From assembly GCA_024228935.1 (NCBI GenBank), contig JAAESX010000148.1, forward strand, positions 1-64,000: a stretch of 64,000 bases of DNA. Direction: 5' to 3'. The first letter of the stretch is position 1. Each line of letters opens with the position of its first letter. Source of the DNA: Pseudomonadota bacterium (GTDB lineage: Bacteria > Myxococcota_A > UBA796 > CAJQPC01). The notes beneath the pieces are model-generated. The model did not search any database, was not told where the DNA came from, and worked only from the letters and a program-made list of their open reading frames with translations. A program made the translations under genes and the position numbers. Below, one piece after another: positions 33,326 through 42,236 of this stretch.

Positions 33326-33934
33326 TCAGCGGGGCCGAACGTGCCCCGAAGACGTCGAGGCGCTCGCGACGGCCGAGCCCCACGAGATGCCGACCACGTC
33401 GAAGCAGTCGACGTTCACCATCCGGCTCGTCAGCATCCGGTCCGAGCCTCGCTCGTCGACCAGGTCGATGCGCGCCTCGCCGTGGATGTGGATCGTGGTG
33501 CTGCCATGCGCCTCGATGCGCGTCCGTTGCTTGCCGTCCACGTAGACCACGACGTCGTAGTGCTCGTGGTTCGTGAGCACGACGATGCCCGCGTCGGGCT
33601 TGTCCACCCGAAGGCTCGCGGTGGAGCCCGACCGCACGTTGACCGAGCGGGACTCGATGGTCCGGTCCCCCGCCTTCAGCGCCAGCACGTGCTGACCCAG
33701 GCTGAGCCGCACCGACGACTTCCCGCTGCGCACGGTCTCGACGAAGCGACCGTCGACGTACAGGTCCAGGCTGCGCCCGCTGCGGTTGTCGACGAGGACC
33801 ACGCCCGAGCTGGCCGGGCGAGCGTGACTCGAGTGCGTCGAGTGGCTCGAGTGATGGCTGTGACCGTGATGGTCGGAGTGCGCATGCGCCGGGGACGAGA
33901 GACCGGCAGCGAGGGCGAAGAGGATGGTGCTCAT
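33326..33934 (-). CDS. Exported His-rich protein with PEGA-like repeats
   Basis: 202 residues from ATG 33934, with AGGAGG upstream. The signal MSTILFALAAGLSSPAHA lacks basic residues. The mature N-terminus is a His/Ser stretch (HSDHHGHSHHSSHSTHSSH) that could bind Zn, Ni or Cu. Two beta-rich repeats follow: GVVLVDNRSGRSLDLYVDG and GIVVLTNHEHYDVVVYVDG, each ending in a GxxTxxxR-type turn, resembling PEGA-type surface domains. Function unknown; metal binding is inferred from composition. Confidence 0.65.
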   Translation of the reverse strand: MSTILFALAAGLSSPAHAHSDHHGHSHHSSHSTHSSHARPASSGVVLVDNRSGRSLDLYVDGRFVETVRSGKSSVRLSLGQHVLALKAGDRTIESRSVNVRSGSTASLRVDKPDAGIVVLTNHEHYDVVVYVDGKQRTRIEAHGSTTIHIHGEARIDLVDERGSDRMLTSRMVNVDCFDVVGISWGSAVASASTSSGHVRPR

Positions 33935-34002
33935 GGGGGGCCTCCTGTGGCTCGCTGGACTCCGACGCACGGATCGGTCAAGCATTCAGCCGGAGGTGGA
34001 CG

Positions 34003-34383
34003 ATGGACCTCAAGACCAAGCGTCCGGGGCGGCTCCAGCGCGAGGACCTGCGCATCGAGGCCAACATCCGGATCGTCTCCGGCGACATGCCCGACGCCGT
34101 CCGCATCTGGCTCCAGAAGGAACAGGGCTGCCCACCGGCGATGGCCAGGCGCATCGTCGCTGGCTGCGTGAAGGAGCGGATGACGCGCTACCGCGCTCGC
34201 GGCGTTCGCCGGATCGCCGGCGGCATCGGAGGCCTCGGCCTCTTCCTGGCCGCCGGGTACTTCGGCTGGACCTCGACCTGGCTCGTCCTCATCGGCGGGG
34301 CCGGCGGACTGGGCGTCGCGTCGGGCATCTGGGATCTCGTCTTCGCGGGACGAGGAGAGGGCGCGGAGACCCGGGACGATTAG
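34003..34383 (+). CDS. Small membrane protein, function unknown
   Basis: 126 residues from ATG 34003 with a GGAGG upstream. The first 70 residues are basic and helical (DLKTKRPGRLQREDLRIEANI...MARRIVAGCVKERMTRYRARG). Two TM helices follow (GGIGGLGLFLAAGYFGW, WLVLIGGAGGLGVASGIW). It lies 9 bp before murJ and is probably cotranscribed. No family recognised. Confidence 0.55.
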   Translation: MDLKTKRPGRLQREDLRIEANIRIVSGDMPDAVRIWLQKEQGCPPAMARRIVAGCVKERMTRYRARGVRRIAGGIGGLGLFLAAGYFGWTSTWLVLIGGAGGLGVASGIWDLVFAGRGEGAETRDD

Positions 34384-34392
34384 GACGCGGCC

Positions 34393-36291
34393 ATGGCCGC
34401 GAAGGACATCCGCCGCAACACCCTCGTCGTCGGCGCCGCCAACGTGCTGGCGCGCATGACCGGGCTCGTTCGGGAGATCGCGTTCGCCGCCGCCTTCGGG
34501 GCCGGTGTGAGCGCCGATGCGTTCAACGTCGCGTTCCGGATCGGCAACCTGTTCCGCGAGCTCTTCGCCGAGGGCGCGCTCTCGAACGCCTTCGTCCCGC
34601 TGTTCGCGGACACCGAGCAGCGCGAGGGCCTGGACAGCGCCTTCGCCCTGGCGAACGCGTTCCTGGGTGTCCTCCTGGTCGCGGTCAGCGTCGTCGTGCT
34701 CGGGACCATCGTGTTCGCCGAGCCGCTCGTGTACGTCCTGGCCAGCGGGTACGCCGAGGTCGAGGGCAAGGTCGAGCTCACCGCGATGCTCGCGCGGGTC
34801 CTCGCCCCGTTCGTCGCCACGGTCAGCGTGGCGAGCGTCTTCATGGGCGTGCTCAACGTCCGCGGCCGCTTCTTCGTGCCCGCGCTGACGCCGATCCTCT
34901 TCAACGTCGCCATCATCGCGGCCTGCGCTGGATCGACCTGGTTCGCCGAGGCGACAGGCCAGCCCGCCATCCTCCTCGTCGCGCTGGCCGCGCTGGTCGG
35001 CGGGTTCGCCCAGGCGGCCGTCCAGCTGCCGAGCCTCCGAAAGGAAGGCTTCCGCCTGAAGCTGCGCATCGCGGGCCATCCCGGGCTGAGCCGCCTCATC
35101 AAGTTCATCATCCCGGCCATCGTCGCGATCTCGGTGGTCCAGCTGCACCTGCTCGTCGAGATGCAGCTCGCCTCCCGCGAAGGCGACGGTCCGGTCAGCT
35201 GGCTCCTGTACGCGTTCCGCATCGCCCACCTGCCCTTCTCCATCGTGAGCGGAGCGGTCGCGGTCTCGGCGCTCGCCGGCCTGTCGGTCTACGCGGCGCA
35301 GAAGGACTGGGTGGGCTTCCGCGAGAACCTGGCCAAGGCGATGAACCTGAACGGGTTCCTGCTCATCCCGAGCGCCGTCGGCATCTACCTGCTCGCCACG
35401 CCCATCACCGCGCTCTTCTACGAGCGCGGAGCGTTCACTCCGGACGACACCGCAGCGACCGCCATCCTGCTGCAGATGTACGCGGTGGCGCTCCTGTCGA
35501 TCGGCGCCCAGCGCATCCTCGTCCCCGTCTTCTACACGCTCGACGACCCGTGGACGCCCATGTACGCCGGCATCGGCAGCGTGGTCCTGAAGCTCCCCGT
35601 CGCGCTGGGCCTCATGCACCTCATCGGCCTGGGCGGACTCCCGCTCTCGCACGCGTTCCTGGCATCCGGCGAGGTCCTGATCCTGCTGGTCATCCTCGAG
35701 CGCCGCGTCCCAGGAGGCGTACGGGCGATGGCCCTCGAGCACGGCAAGGCCGTCGCCGCTGCCGCCGTCATGGGCGCCGCCGTGCACTACGTCGCCGACG
35801 ACGTCACCTCGTGGACGCTGCTGCCCATCTGTGCCGCCGGCGGCGTCATCTACCTGGGTGTCGCGCACGCGCTCGGCCTCCGCGAGGGGCGCGAGCTCCT
35901 CGGACGTCTCTTGAAGAGGAAGAAGGGCTTGCCACCGACCATCGACCCCGAGAGCCGCGAGCTGCTCGGCCGCCTCGCCCTGGAGCCCTCGGGCCCCGTC
36001 GCGCTGCGGGCCGGAACGCTCCACATCCCCATCGCCGACGGCGCCATCGTCATCGCAGCCGACGACGGGAAGCTCGCCGCCGCCTGGGAGATCGGCGCCT
36101 ATGGGATGGCCCCCTCGCCGAAGGAGATCGTGGTCGTGATGCGAGTCGGCGCCGGGCCCCCCTCGTGGGTCGGTCTCCAGATCGACGGTATCGGCTACCG
36201 AATCGAGGGCGAGGGCCTGGTCGAGGGCCGTCCGAGCGGGCTGGGGCTCGACCCACTCACCGGCGCCGAGGTCCCAATCGACGCCCCTTGA
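34393..36291 (+). CDS. murJ: Lipid II flippase MurJ with C-terminal soluble extension
   Basis: 632 residues. The MOP-superfamily fold is clear: RNTLVVGAANVLARMTGLVREI with the substrate-cavity Arg, then GVSADAFNVAFRIGNLFRELFAEGALSNAFVPLF, the best-conserved MurJ segment. Fourteen TM helices end near residue 500. MurJ moves lipid II across the inner membrane for peptidoglycan synthesis and is normally about 500-550 residues. Here about 115 residues follow the last helix (from KRKKGLPPTIDPESRE): a soluble, beta-rich domain with GTLHIPIADGAIVIAADDGK. It would lie in the cytoplasm. The preceding small membrane protein is likely cotranscribed. Confidence 0.92.
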   Translation: MAAKDIRRNTLVVGAANVLARMTGLVREIAFAAAFGAGVSADAFNVAFRIGNLFRELFAEGALSNAFVPLFADTEQREGLDSAFALANAFLGVLLVAVSVVVLGTIVFAEPLVYVLASGYAEVEGKVELTAMLARVLAPFVATVSVASVFMGVLNVRGRFFVPALTPILFNVAIIAACAGSTWFAEATGQPAILLVALAALVGGFAQAAVQLPSLRKEGFRLKLRIAGHPGLSRLIKFIIPAIVAISVVQLHLLVEMQLASREGDGPVSWLLYAFRIAHLPFSIVSGAVAVSALAGLSVYAAQKDWVGFRENLAKAMNLNGFLLIPSAVGIYLLATPITALFYERGAFTPDDTAATAILLQMYAVALLSIGAQRILVPVFYTLDDPWTPMYAGIGSVVLKLPVALGLMHLIGLGGLPLSHAFLASGEVLILLVILERRVPGGVRAMALEHGKAVAAAAVMGAAVHYVADDVTSWTLLPICAAGGVIYLGVAHALGLREGRELLGRLLKRKKGLPPTIDPESRELLGRLALEPSGPVALRAGTLHIPIADGAIVIAADDGKLAAAWEIGAYGMAPSPKEIVVVMRVGAGPPSWVGLQIDGIGYRIEGEGLVEGRPSGLGLDPLTGAEVPIDAP

Positions 36292-36353
36292 GTGCAATGG
36301 CACAGGGCCGTTTGACCCAGTACAGTGCCGCGTCGTAGCCCTTGGAGCCGCCT

Positions 36354-37934
36354 GTGAAGATCGCGCTGATCAACCCCACGCCGATCGACCACTACAGCCC
36401 GTGCACCCGGTCGCTGTCCGCCTACCTGAAGCGGGCCGGCCACGAGGTGCGGCTGATCTTCCTCCCGGCGGACAACTACAACACCCGCTTCCAGCCTGGC
36501 TACATCAAGCAGATGGAGCAGAGCCTGGTCGACGACATGGTCGACCTGGTCGAGGACTGCGACGTCGTCGGCGTCTCGTTCCTGACCGCGATGTTCGACG
36601 TGGCGGTCCAGGCCACCCGCGCCATCCAGAAGCGCTTCCCGGACAAGTTCCTGGTCTGGGGCGGCTTCCACCCCACGACGATGCCTCAGCAGGCGCTCGA
36701 GTTCGTCGATGCGGTCAGCGTCGGCGAGGGCGAGCTCGGCCTGCTCGAGCTCGTCGAGCGGCTCGAGGCCGGCGAGGACTACTACGACGTCCGGAACTTC
36801 TGGTTCCGGAAGCCCAACGGCAAGGTCGTCGGAAACCCGCACCGCCCCCTGATCCAGGACCTCGACACCCTGCCCTTCCAGGACTTCGACCTCGAAGACG
36901 ACTGGACCTGGGACGTCGAGACCGCCACGAAGATGGTCAAGGTCGAGTGGGAGCACTTCAAGAACATCGTCCCGACCTACCCGGACCGGAACGGCGACCT
37001 GCGCATCGCCTACAAGACGATGATCACGCGCGGCTGCCCCCACAAGTGCAGCTACTGCGGCGTCGCCTTCCAGCACGACCTGTACAAGGGCCAGAAGTAC
37101 CTCCGCCGTCGCTCGGTCGAGCACCTGGTCGGCGAGATCAAGCAAGTGATGCGGCGCCTGCCCGAGGTCGGAATCATCCACTTCCAGGACGACGTGTTCT
37201 TCAGCACCTCGACCGAGGAGATCGTGAAGTTCGCCGAGGTGTGGAAGCGCGAGATCGGCATGCCGTTCCGGGCCCAGTGCAGCCCGACGACCATCAACGA
37301 GGCCAAGTACGCCGCGTTGATCGACGCCGGCCTGTGCTTCACCGAGCTGGGCATCCAGACCGGGTCGAGCGAGACCATGCGCATGTACAAGCGCGGGATG
37401 ACGAACGAGCAGCTGCTCAAGGCCGTCAACATCATCACGAAGTACAAGGACTTCATCCAGGTCCCCGACTACCACATCATCCTGGACAACCCGTGGGAGT
37501 CGACCGAGGACGTGATGAAGGGCCTGCGGCTCATCTGCACGCTGCCGCCGCCCTACAACCTGCTGCCGTCGAGCCTCATCGCGTACCCGGGCACCGAGTT
37601 CTTCCACAAGGCGATGGAAGACGGCTTCGTGACCGACGAGTACAACCAGGTCTACCGGGCGAGCTTCCACGTCCCGAAGGGCAGCTACCTGAACTTCCTG
37701 TTCTTCCTGTGCCTCTTCAACAACCTCCCCAAGGAGATTGTGCAGTGGCTCTCGAGCGACAAGTTCGTCCGCCGCTTCAACCAGCGCCAGTACGACCACA
37801 TCTGGGGAAAGATGTACGAGTACGGCGAGGTCCTGCGGAAGGGCCAGCGCTTCGCCGACTTCGCCGTGAAGGGCAAGCTCCTCGAGATCACCTCGATGCG
37901 CGAGCTCAAGCGGGTCGCGAACCAGATGAAGTAG
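36354..37934 (+). CDS. B12-binding radical SAM protein
   Basis: 526 residues from GTG 36354, six bases after GGAG; a TTG 12 bp upstream is less likely. Residues 1-130 form a cobalamin-binding-type Rossmann domain (MKIALINPTPIDHYSPCTRS...LVWGGFHPTTMPQQALEFVD) that lacks the DxHxxG cobalt-ligand motif. The radical SAM cluster ligands are Cys228, Cys232 and Cys235 in RGCPHKCSYC. Strand-loop motifs such as FQDDVFFSTS and ELGIQTGSSE complete the barrel. Such proteins perform methylations or rearrangements, often of lipids or cofactors. No partner gene identifies the substrate. Confidence 0.85.
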   Translation: MKIALINPTPIDHYSPCTRSLSAYLKRAGHEVRLIFLPADNYNTRFQPGYIKQMEQSLVDDMVDLVEDCDVVGVSFLTAMFDVAVQATRAIQKRFPDKFLVWGGFHPTTMPQQALEFVDAVSVGEGELGLLELVERLEAGEDYYDVRNFWFRKPNGKVVGNPHRPLIQDLDTLPFQDFDLEDDWTWDVETATKMVKVEWEHFKNIVPTYPDRNGDLRIAYKTMITRGCPHKCSYCGVAFQHDLYKGQKYLRRRSVEHLVGEIKQVMRRLPEVGIIHFQDDVFFSTSTEEIVKFAEVWKREIGMPFRAQCSPTTINEAKYAALIDAGLCFTELGIQTGSSETMRMYKRGMTNEQLLKAVNIITKYKDFIQVPDYHIILDNPWESTEDVMKGLRLICTLPPPYNLLPSSLIAYPGTEFFHKAMEDGFVTDEYNQVYRASFHVPKGSYLNFLFFLCLFNNLPKEIVQWLSSDKFVRRFNQRQYDHIWGKMYEYGEVLRKGQRFADFAVKGKLLEITSMRELKRVANQMK

Positions 37935-38247
37935 CTACAGCCGAGTTCGAAGAGCGGCGACCACGGCGGCGTGCTCGTCGTTGATCCGAGGCACCAGAGC
38001 TTCGGGCAGACCGCCCGACTCGAGCTCTCCGCAGAGCTCCCACAGCTGCGTGGCGCCTATGCTCGCCGATGCGCCCTTGAGCGCGTGGGCCCGCTTCCGG
38101 ACGGCGTCGAGGTCTCCGCCCTCCCAGGCCTTCGAGCGCGTCCAGGTCGCTCGGCGTCGTGTCGATGTAGACCCCGGCGATCTCGGCGAACACGCCCGCC
38201 CCCAGGGACAGGAGCATGTCGACCTGCGCGGCGTCGAGCACGCTCAA
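37935..38247 (-). pseudogene. Hpt-domain phosphotransfer protein with a frameshift
   Basis: Read from TTG 38247 (overlapping the upstream stop, TTGA) or GTG 38241, the frame gives VLDAAQVDMLLSLGAGVFAE... DTTPSDLDALE, the first half of a histidine phosphotransfer domain. After about 38130 the homologous sequence continues in another frame: GGDLDAVRKRAHALKGASAS, then IGATQLWELCGELESGG, with the phosphorylatable His in AHALKG. A single missing base near CTCGAAGGCC would join them. Either a decayed gene or an assembly indel. Intact Hpt proteins relay phosphate from hybrid kinases. It is coupled to the membrane-fused synthase gene. Confidence 0.75.
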
Positions 38248-39794
38248 CCCGCGTACTCCAGCGCCATCAGGTCCCACACCATCTCGACCGGGGCCTGGTC
38301 GTCGGTGAGCACGCGACCGTCCTCCCAGCCCTCGACCTCGCCGACCGTCTTCTGCTTGATGACGGAGCGGATCTGGTCGAGCCCGCGCGCGGCGGGCAGC
38401 TCGGCCAGGTGCTCGGCGATGCGGTCCTTGTGCGTCAGCGAGTTGGTCGCGTACAGGATGTCGTTGGACTGCGTGGCGTCGACGTAGTGCACGCTGGGGA
38501 ACACCTCGCGCATGGTCCGATAGATCATCTGGGCCAGGCCCTGCGACACGCCGCGGACCGAGGCCACGTTGATGCCGACGACGCCGTCGGGTTCCAGGTG
38601 GTCCGACACCGTCTGCCAGAACTCCACCGTCGTCAGGTGGAACGGGATGTAGGGCTGGCGGTACGCGTCCATCAGGATGACATCGTACGTCTTTGGCGTG
38701 TTCTGGAGGTAGATCCGTCCGTCCATGACGAACGGCGTGATGCGGTCATCGTCGTTGTCGAAGTACTTCTTGCCGACCTCGACCACGGCGCCGTCGATCT
38801 CCACGCCATCGACGTGAGCGGTCGGGAAGGACTCCAGGAGCTGGCGAGCGATGGTCCCACCGGCGAGGCCGATGATGAGCACGTCGTCGACCGCGGCTGG
38901 CTCGTCCATGTACAGGGGGGCCGCGGCCATGTAGGCCCACGTCCCGCGCGTCTCGACCGTCTCGTCGAGGCACTTGACCGAGTGCACGCCGACGCCCTCG
39001 TTCAGGTACAGGTGGTAGGCCTCCTCGCACTTGCCGTAGGGCTCGATGACGACCTGGATGAAGTGGTAGAGCGACTCGCTCTCCTCGACGAGGCCGTCCA
39101 TCGGGCGAACGATTCCCTCGGGGATGAAGCCGAGCAGCACGAGCGCTGCGGCGCCCCCGAGGCCGGGACCTCGCTTGACCATGCAGAACGCCGAGACCGC
39201 CAGGAGCGTGACGCCCACCGCCAGGAAGGTGTTCCGAACGCCCAGCAGCGGCACCAGCGCGAGCGCGGGAAGGAAGCTGCCGATGATGCTGCCGAAGGTC
39301 GACAGGGCGTAGAGCTGGCCGGCCGCCTTGCCCGCCTCCTCGACGTCGTCGACCGCGAGCCGGACCGCCCAGGGCGAGACCATCCCGAGGAGCGTGATCG
39401 GGAACGCGATGAGGCCGATGGTGCCGAGGAGACCGCCGACGATCATGGCGAAGGCCACGGTCGGCTCGCTCAGGGCCTCGCCCTGGAGCAGCGGACGCAT
39501 GGCGGCGCTGGCGCCTCGCAGGATCGGCTGGCCGAGGAACGGAATGGCGAGCACCAGGACCGAGGCCGCTGCCGTCACCTTGGCGAGCGCGGGCAGCGTG
39601 GGGTGCTTGTCGCCGTACTTGCCGCCCAGCCAGTAGCCCAGCGACAGGAAGCCCATCATCGACCCGATGAGGATGGTCGTGATGAGGAGGCTGGTCCCGA
39701 AGAAGGGCGCCAACAGGCGCAGGGCGGTCATCTCGACAGCCATGACGGTGGCGCCGGAGACGAACACGAGGATCTTGAGCTGAAGCCTGGACAT
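38244..39794 (-). CDS. Membrane-fused spermidine synthase-like methyltransferase-fold protein
   Basis: 516 residues from ATG 39794. Residues 1-235 are a seven-helix membrane domain (FVSGATVMAVEMTALRLLAPFFG). The C-terminal half is the spermidine-synthase fold: DDVLIIGLAGGTIARQLLES in place of GGGDG, VDGVEIDGAVVEVGKKYF with the acidic loop, then ILMDAYRQPYIPFHLTT with the family Asp. The membrane-fused branch is widespread in Deltaproteobacteria and Actinobacteria; its substrate is not established, so polyamine synthesis should not be assumed. Followed by the Hpt gene with stop-start overlap. Confidence 0.85.
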   Translation of the reverse strand: MSRLQLKILVFVSGATVMAVEMTALRLLAPFFGTSLLITTILIGSMMGFLSLGYWLGGKYGDKHPTLPALAKVTAAASVLVLAIPFLGQPILRGASAAMRPLLQGEALSEPTVAFAMIVGGLLGTIGLIAFPITLLGMVSPWAVRLAVDDVEEAGKAAGQLYALSTFGSIIGSFLPALALVPLLGVRNTFLAVGVTLLAVSAFCMVKRGPGLGGAAALVLLGFIPEGIVRPMDGLVEESESLYHFIQVVIEPYGKCEEAYHLYLNEGVGVHSVKCLDETVETRGTWAYMAAAPLYMDEPAAVDDVLIIGLAGGTIARQLLESFPTAHVDGVEIDGAVVEVGKKYFDNDDDRITPFVMDGRIYLQNTPKTYDVILMDAYRQPYIPFHLTTVEFWQTVSDHLEPDGVVGINVASVRGVSQGLAQMIYRTMREVFPSVHYVDATQSNDILYATNSLTHKDRIAEHLAELPAARGLDQIRSVIKQKTVGEVEGWEDGRVLTDDQAPVEMVWDLMALEYAG

Positions 39795-39906
39795 GGCCCG
39801 CGACTAAGGCCTGTGTTCGTGATCGTCGAGGCGATGACAGCAAAGCGAGATCCCGAAGGGCGAAACAGGCGTAAGTCCAGGCACGGCCCTTGCGTTGTTC
39901 CAGCGC

Positions 39907-40293
39907 ATGACACGATCGATGACGACGACCCGCGGCACCGAGCTCTCTCCCCTCGAGGTGGTCTGGCCCCATGTCGACCTGCGTGTCGCCCCGAGGGAGC
40001 GCACCCGACTGGCGGTCTTCGTCGAGCAGGACCACCTGGTCGTCCAGGCGCTGACGTCTGGACCGATGCCCTTCAGCGTGGGCCTGCGGACCGCAGCGGA
40101 CCGGACCGTGCGGATCGGCGAGGAGCGGGTCCGCACGAACACGCTGCTGCGAACGCTGACACTCCCGACCCACCTGGAGCACGAGGTCCTGGGCCACGAC
40201 AGGAAGCGCATCGTGGACGCGGTCGCCGAGCACCGGACGTGCCGGACCTGCGGCCAGGACGCCTGCGCGCTGAAGGCCCAGGAGCGGTCGTGA
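39907..40293 (+). CDS. Small Cys-containing protein, function unknown
   Basis: 128 residues from ATG 39907 (ATG 39919 also possible). Beta-rich sequence (EVVWPHVDLRVAPRERTRLAVFVEQDHLVVQAL) ending in HRTCRTCGQDACALKAQ, a C-x2-C-x3-C cluster that could bind Zn. No family recognised. Its stop overlaps the GTG of the broken glycosyltransferase gene, so they were made together. Confidence 0.55.
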   Translation: MTRSMTTTRGTELSPLEVVWPHVDLRVAPRERTRLAVFVEQDHLVVQALTSGPMPFSVGLRTAADRTVRIGEERVRTNTLLRTLTLPTHLEHEVLGHDRKRIVDAVAEHRTCRTCGQDACALKAQERS

Positions 40294-41198
40294 TCGCTCT
40301 CATCCTGCCGGACCGACGCCCCTGAGCCGCGCCTCTCGCCGCCGCTCTCGGCGCGACCGTCCTCTCCCCACCCGCGGCCCTCACGACCGCGATGTTCCGG
40401 CTGGCCGGCGCCGACGCTCCGAGGCGGATCCGCGCCACGCTGGCCCTGCGAAAGGCCTGGGACCGCCTGGCAGCGCGGCAGCTCGGCCCCGATCTCCGCG
40501 CCGTCATCGCGCCCACCCTGGGGGCCCGCGCCTGTCTCGCCCTGGCTCGTGAGCGCGGGGTCCCCGGTGTGCTCGTCGACGCCCCCCCGACCTCTCCACG
40601 CTGCAGCAGGCGCTCGACGAGGCCGCCGCGAGCCACCCGATCTGCTCGCTCCTGCGTCGGCATCGCGCCGACCACCAGGTCCTGGCTGGCCAGCGAGCCG
40701 AGCGCGTCCTGGCGACGGTCCGCCTCGGCGGCGAGCTGCCGGTCCCCGTCCCGACCTCCCCCACCCTCCGGCTCGGAGACGGGCTGTTGCTGGCCGGCGT
40801 CCCGATCGCGCGCTCGGGAGCCGTCGAGGCCCTGACTGCGGCCGAGCGCCTGGGCCGTCCTCTGCTCGTGCGCCGAAGCGAGGCCCTCGAGCCCAGCACC
40901 CTGGCCCGTCACCCGCTGGTCCGGGTCGTGGACCGGCCCACCGAGGCCGCCGTCGTGCTCGCACCGAGCTGGGTCCCCTGCAGACCGTGGGAGCTCCTGG
41001 CGGCAGCGCGCGCGGGGATGCCCGACCGTCGCCTCGACCACAGCGACCAGTCCAGGCCCCGTCGGACGGCGCGTGCGAGCCGGCGACATCGACGGACTGG
41101 TCGACGCCATCGAGTCCTCCGTGCCCCGGCATCCCTGGACCGGCGACCCGAACGCCACGACGCTGGACGCACTGGAGCGCCTGCTCGGCTTGCCGTGA
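40290..41198 (+). pseudogene. Glycosyltransferase-like gene broken by a stop and two frameshifts
   Basis: GTG 40290 gives VIALILPDRRP, then TGA at 40323; the same frame continues as LAAALGATVLSPPAALTTAM. Near 40580 a run of seven C marks a frameshift: the frame turns to nonsense while the +1 frame gives DLSTLQQALDEAAASHPICS and later LGDGLLLAGVPIARSG. Near 41025-41040 a second shift is needed to join LLAAARAGMP to TVASTTATSPGPVGRRVRAGD, a glycosyltransferase group 1 C-terminal pattern, and the gene ends at TGA 41198. Reading the first stop as a pair of indels gives the natural-looking RRPLSRALAAALGATVL. The homopolymer position suggests sequencing error, but decay is equally possible. Confidence 0.7.
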
Positions 41199-41224
41199 GG
41201 GCGGCGACGTGCGACGTAGCGACA

Positions 41225-41833
41225 ATGACGCGCCACGCCCCCCAGGAACAACGCGAAGGAGAGATCCTCCGCGCCGCGCGGAAGGTCTTCATCGCGAAGG
41301 GCTTCCAGGACACCCGCATGGAGGATGTCGCCAAGGCGGCAGGCCTCTCGAAGGGCGCCGTCTACTTCTACTTCTCGAGCAAGAAGATCCTCTTCGAGGC
41401 GCTCGTCGAGCAGGAGCATACCCGCGCGAACCGGATCCTCGACGAGATCCTCGTCCAGGTGCCGGAGACCGCTCCCGCCGAGGCGTTCATCGCCATGCTC
41501 GAGCACATCCTCGGGCACCTCCTGACGATGCGCAGCCCCCACTTCTTCCTGATCATGGCGGAGATGTCGGCCCGGGACACCGAGCTCGCCTCCAAGCTGC
41601 GGGCGGTCCACGAGCGGATGATCGACCGGATCGGCGAGATCGTCGCGGTCGGCATCGAGGCCGGAGCCCTGCGCCCCGTCGACCCCCGCGTCGTCGCGCA
41701 GATCCTGAAGTCCTGCTCGGATGGGCTCGCGTACGAGCGCGCCTACGGAGCGGAACCGGGCGGCGATCCCGTCGCGCTGGCCAAGCAGGTCGTCCAGGTG
41801 TTCCTGCACGGTATGCTCCCGCAGCCCGCCTGA
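41225..41833 (+). CDS. TetR-family transcriptional regulator
   Basis: 202 residues from ATG 41225. The N-terminal 60 residues are the TetR helix-turn-helix: GEILRAARKVFIAKGFQDTR, then MEDVAKAAGLSKGAVYFYFS, matching the family consensus closely. The C-terminal 130 residues form the helical ligand-binding domain. It probably represses its own operon or the genes that follow (a membrane protein and a propeller protein). Ligand not predictable. Confidence 0.9.
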   Translation: MTRHAPQEQREGEILRAARKVFIAKGFQDTRMEDVAKAAGLSKGAVYFYFSSKKILFEALVEQEHTRANRILDEILVQVPETAPAEAFIAMLEHILGHLLTMRSPHFFLIMAEMSARDTELASKLRAVHERMIDRIGEIVAVGIEAGALRPVDPRVVAQILKSCSDGLAYERAYGAEPGGDPVALAKQVVQVFLHGMLPQPA

Positions 41834-41843
41834 CGGAGAAGCA

Positions 41844-42233
41844 TTGGAAGCCCAGCGCGCAAGCCGCCACGCCTCGCTGCGATGGCTCGGGATGGCCCTC
41901 TTCGGGCTCGGTCTGGTCGGTCTGATCTCGACGATCGCCGCGGTCGCCATCACCGACCTGCGGTGGACCACCATCCTTCTCTACGTGGGCGCCACGGGCT
42001 TCTCGCTCGGCACCTTCGGGACGCACAGCGATACCGCGCTCGCGTACGCCCTCCGCGCCAAGCGGGGAGATCTCCCCGGACCGCTCAAGGCGGAGCTCGA
42101 GGGCGAGCTCCAGGCCTCGAAGCAGGACGTGATGGCGCTGACGGCAACCCCTGGAGCGGCCTGGGTCGCGACGATCGGAGCGCTCTTGCTGCACAGCGTC
42201 GGCATCTGGCGTCTCCTGGGTGCCGTGGCCTGA
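41844..42233 (+). CDS. Small membrane protein, function unknown
   Basis: 129 residues from TTG 41844, seven bases after a GGAGAAG site. Two TM helices near the N-terminus (WLGMALFGLGLVGLISTIAA, WTTILLYVGATGFSLGTFG), a helical middle (LPGPLKAELEGELQASKQD) and a C-terminal TM helix (AAWVATIGALLLHSVGIW). It lies 10 bp after the TetR gene. No family recognised. Confidence 0.6.
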   Translation: MEAQRASRHASLRWLGMALFGLGLVGLISTIAAVAITDLRWTTILLYVGATGFSLGTFGTHSDTALAYALRAKRGDLPGPLKAELEGELQASKQDVMALTATPGAAWVATIGALLLHSVGIWRLLGAVA

Positions 42234-42236
42234 GGC

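Noticed and set aside
38244..39794. Spermidine synthase speE
   Set aside because: The nucleotide loop reads GLAGGT in place of GGGDG and the protein is fused to a membrane domain, so polyamine synthesis is not supported and no symbol is given.
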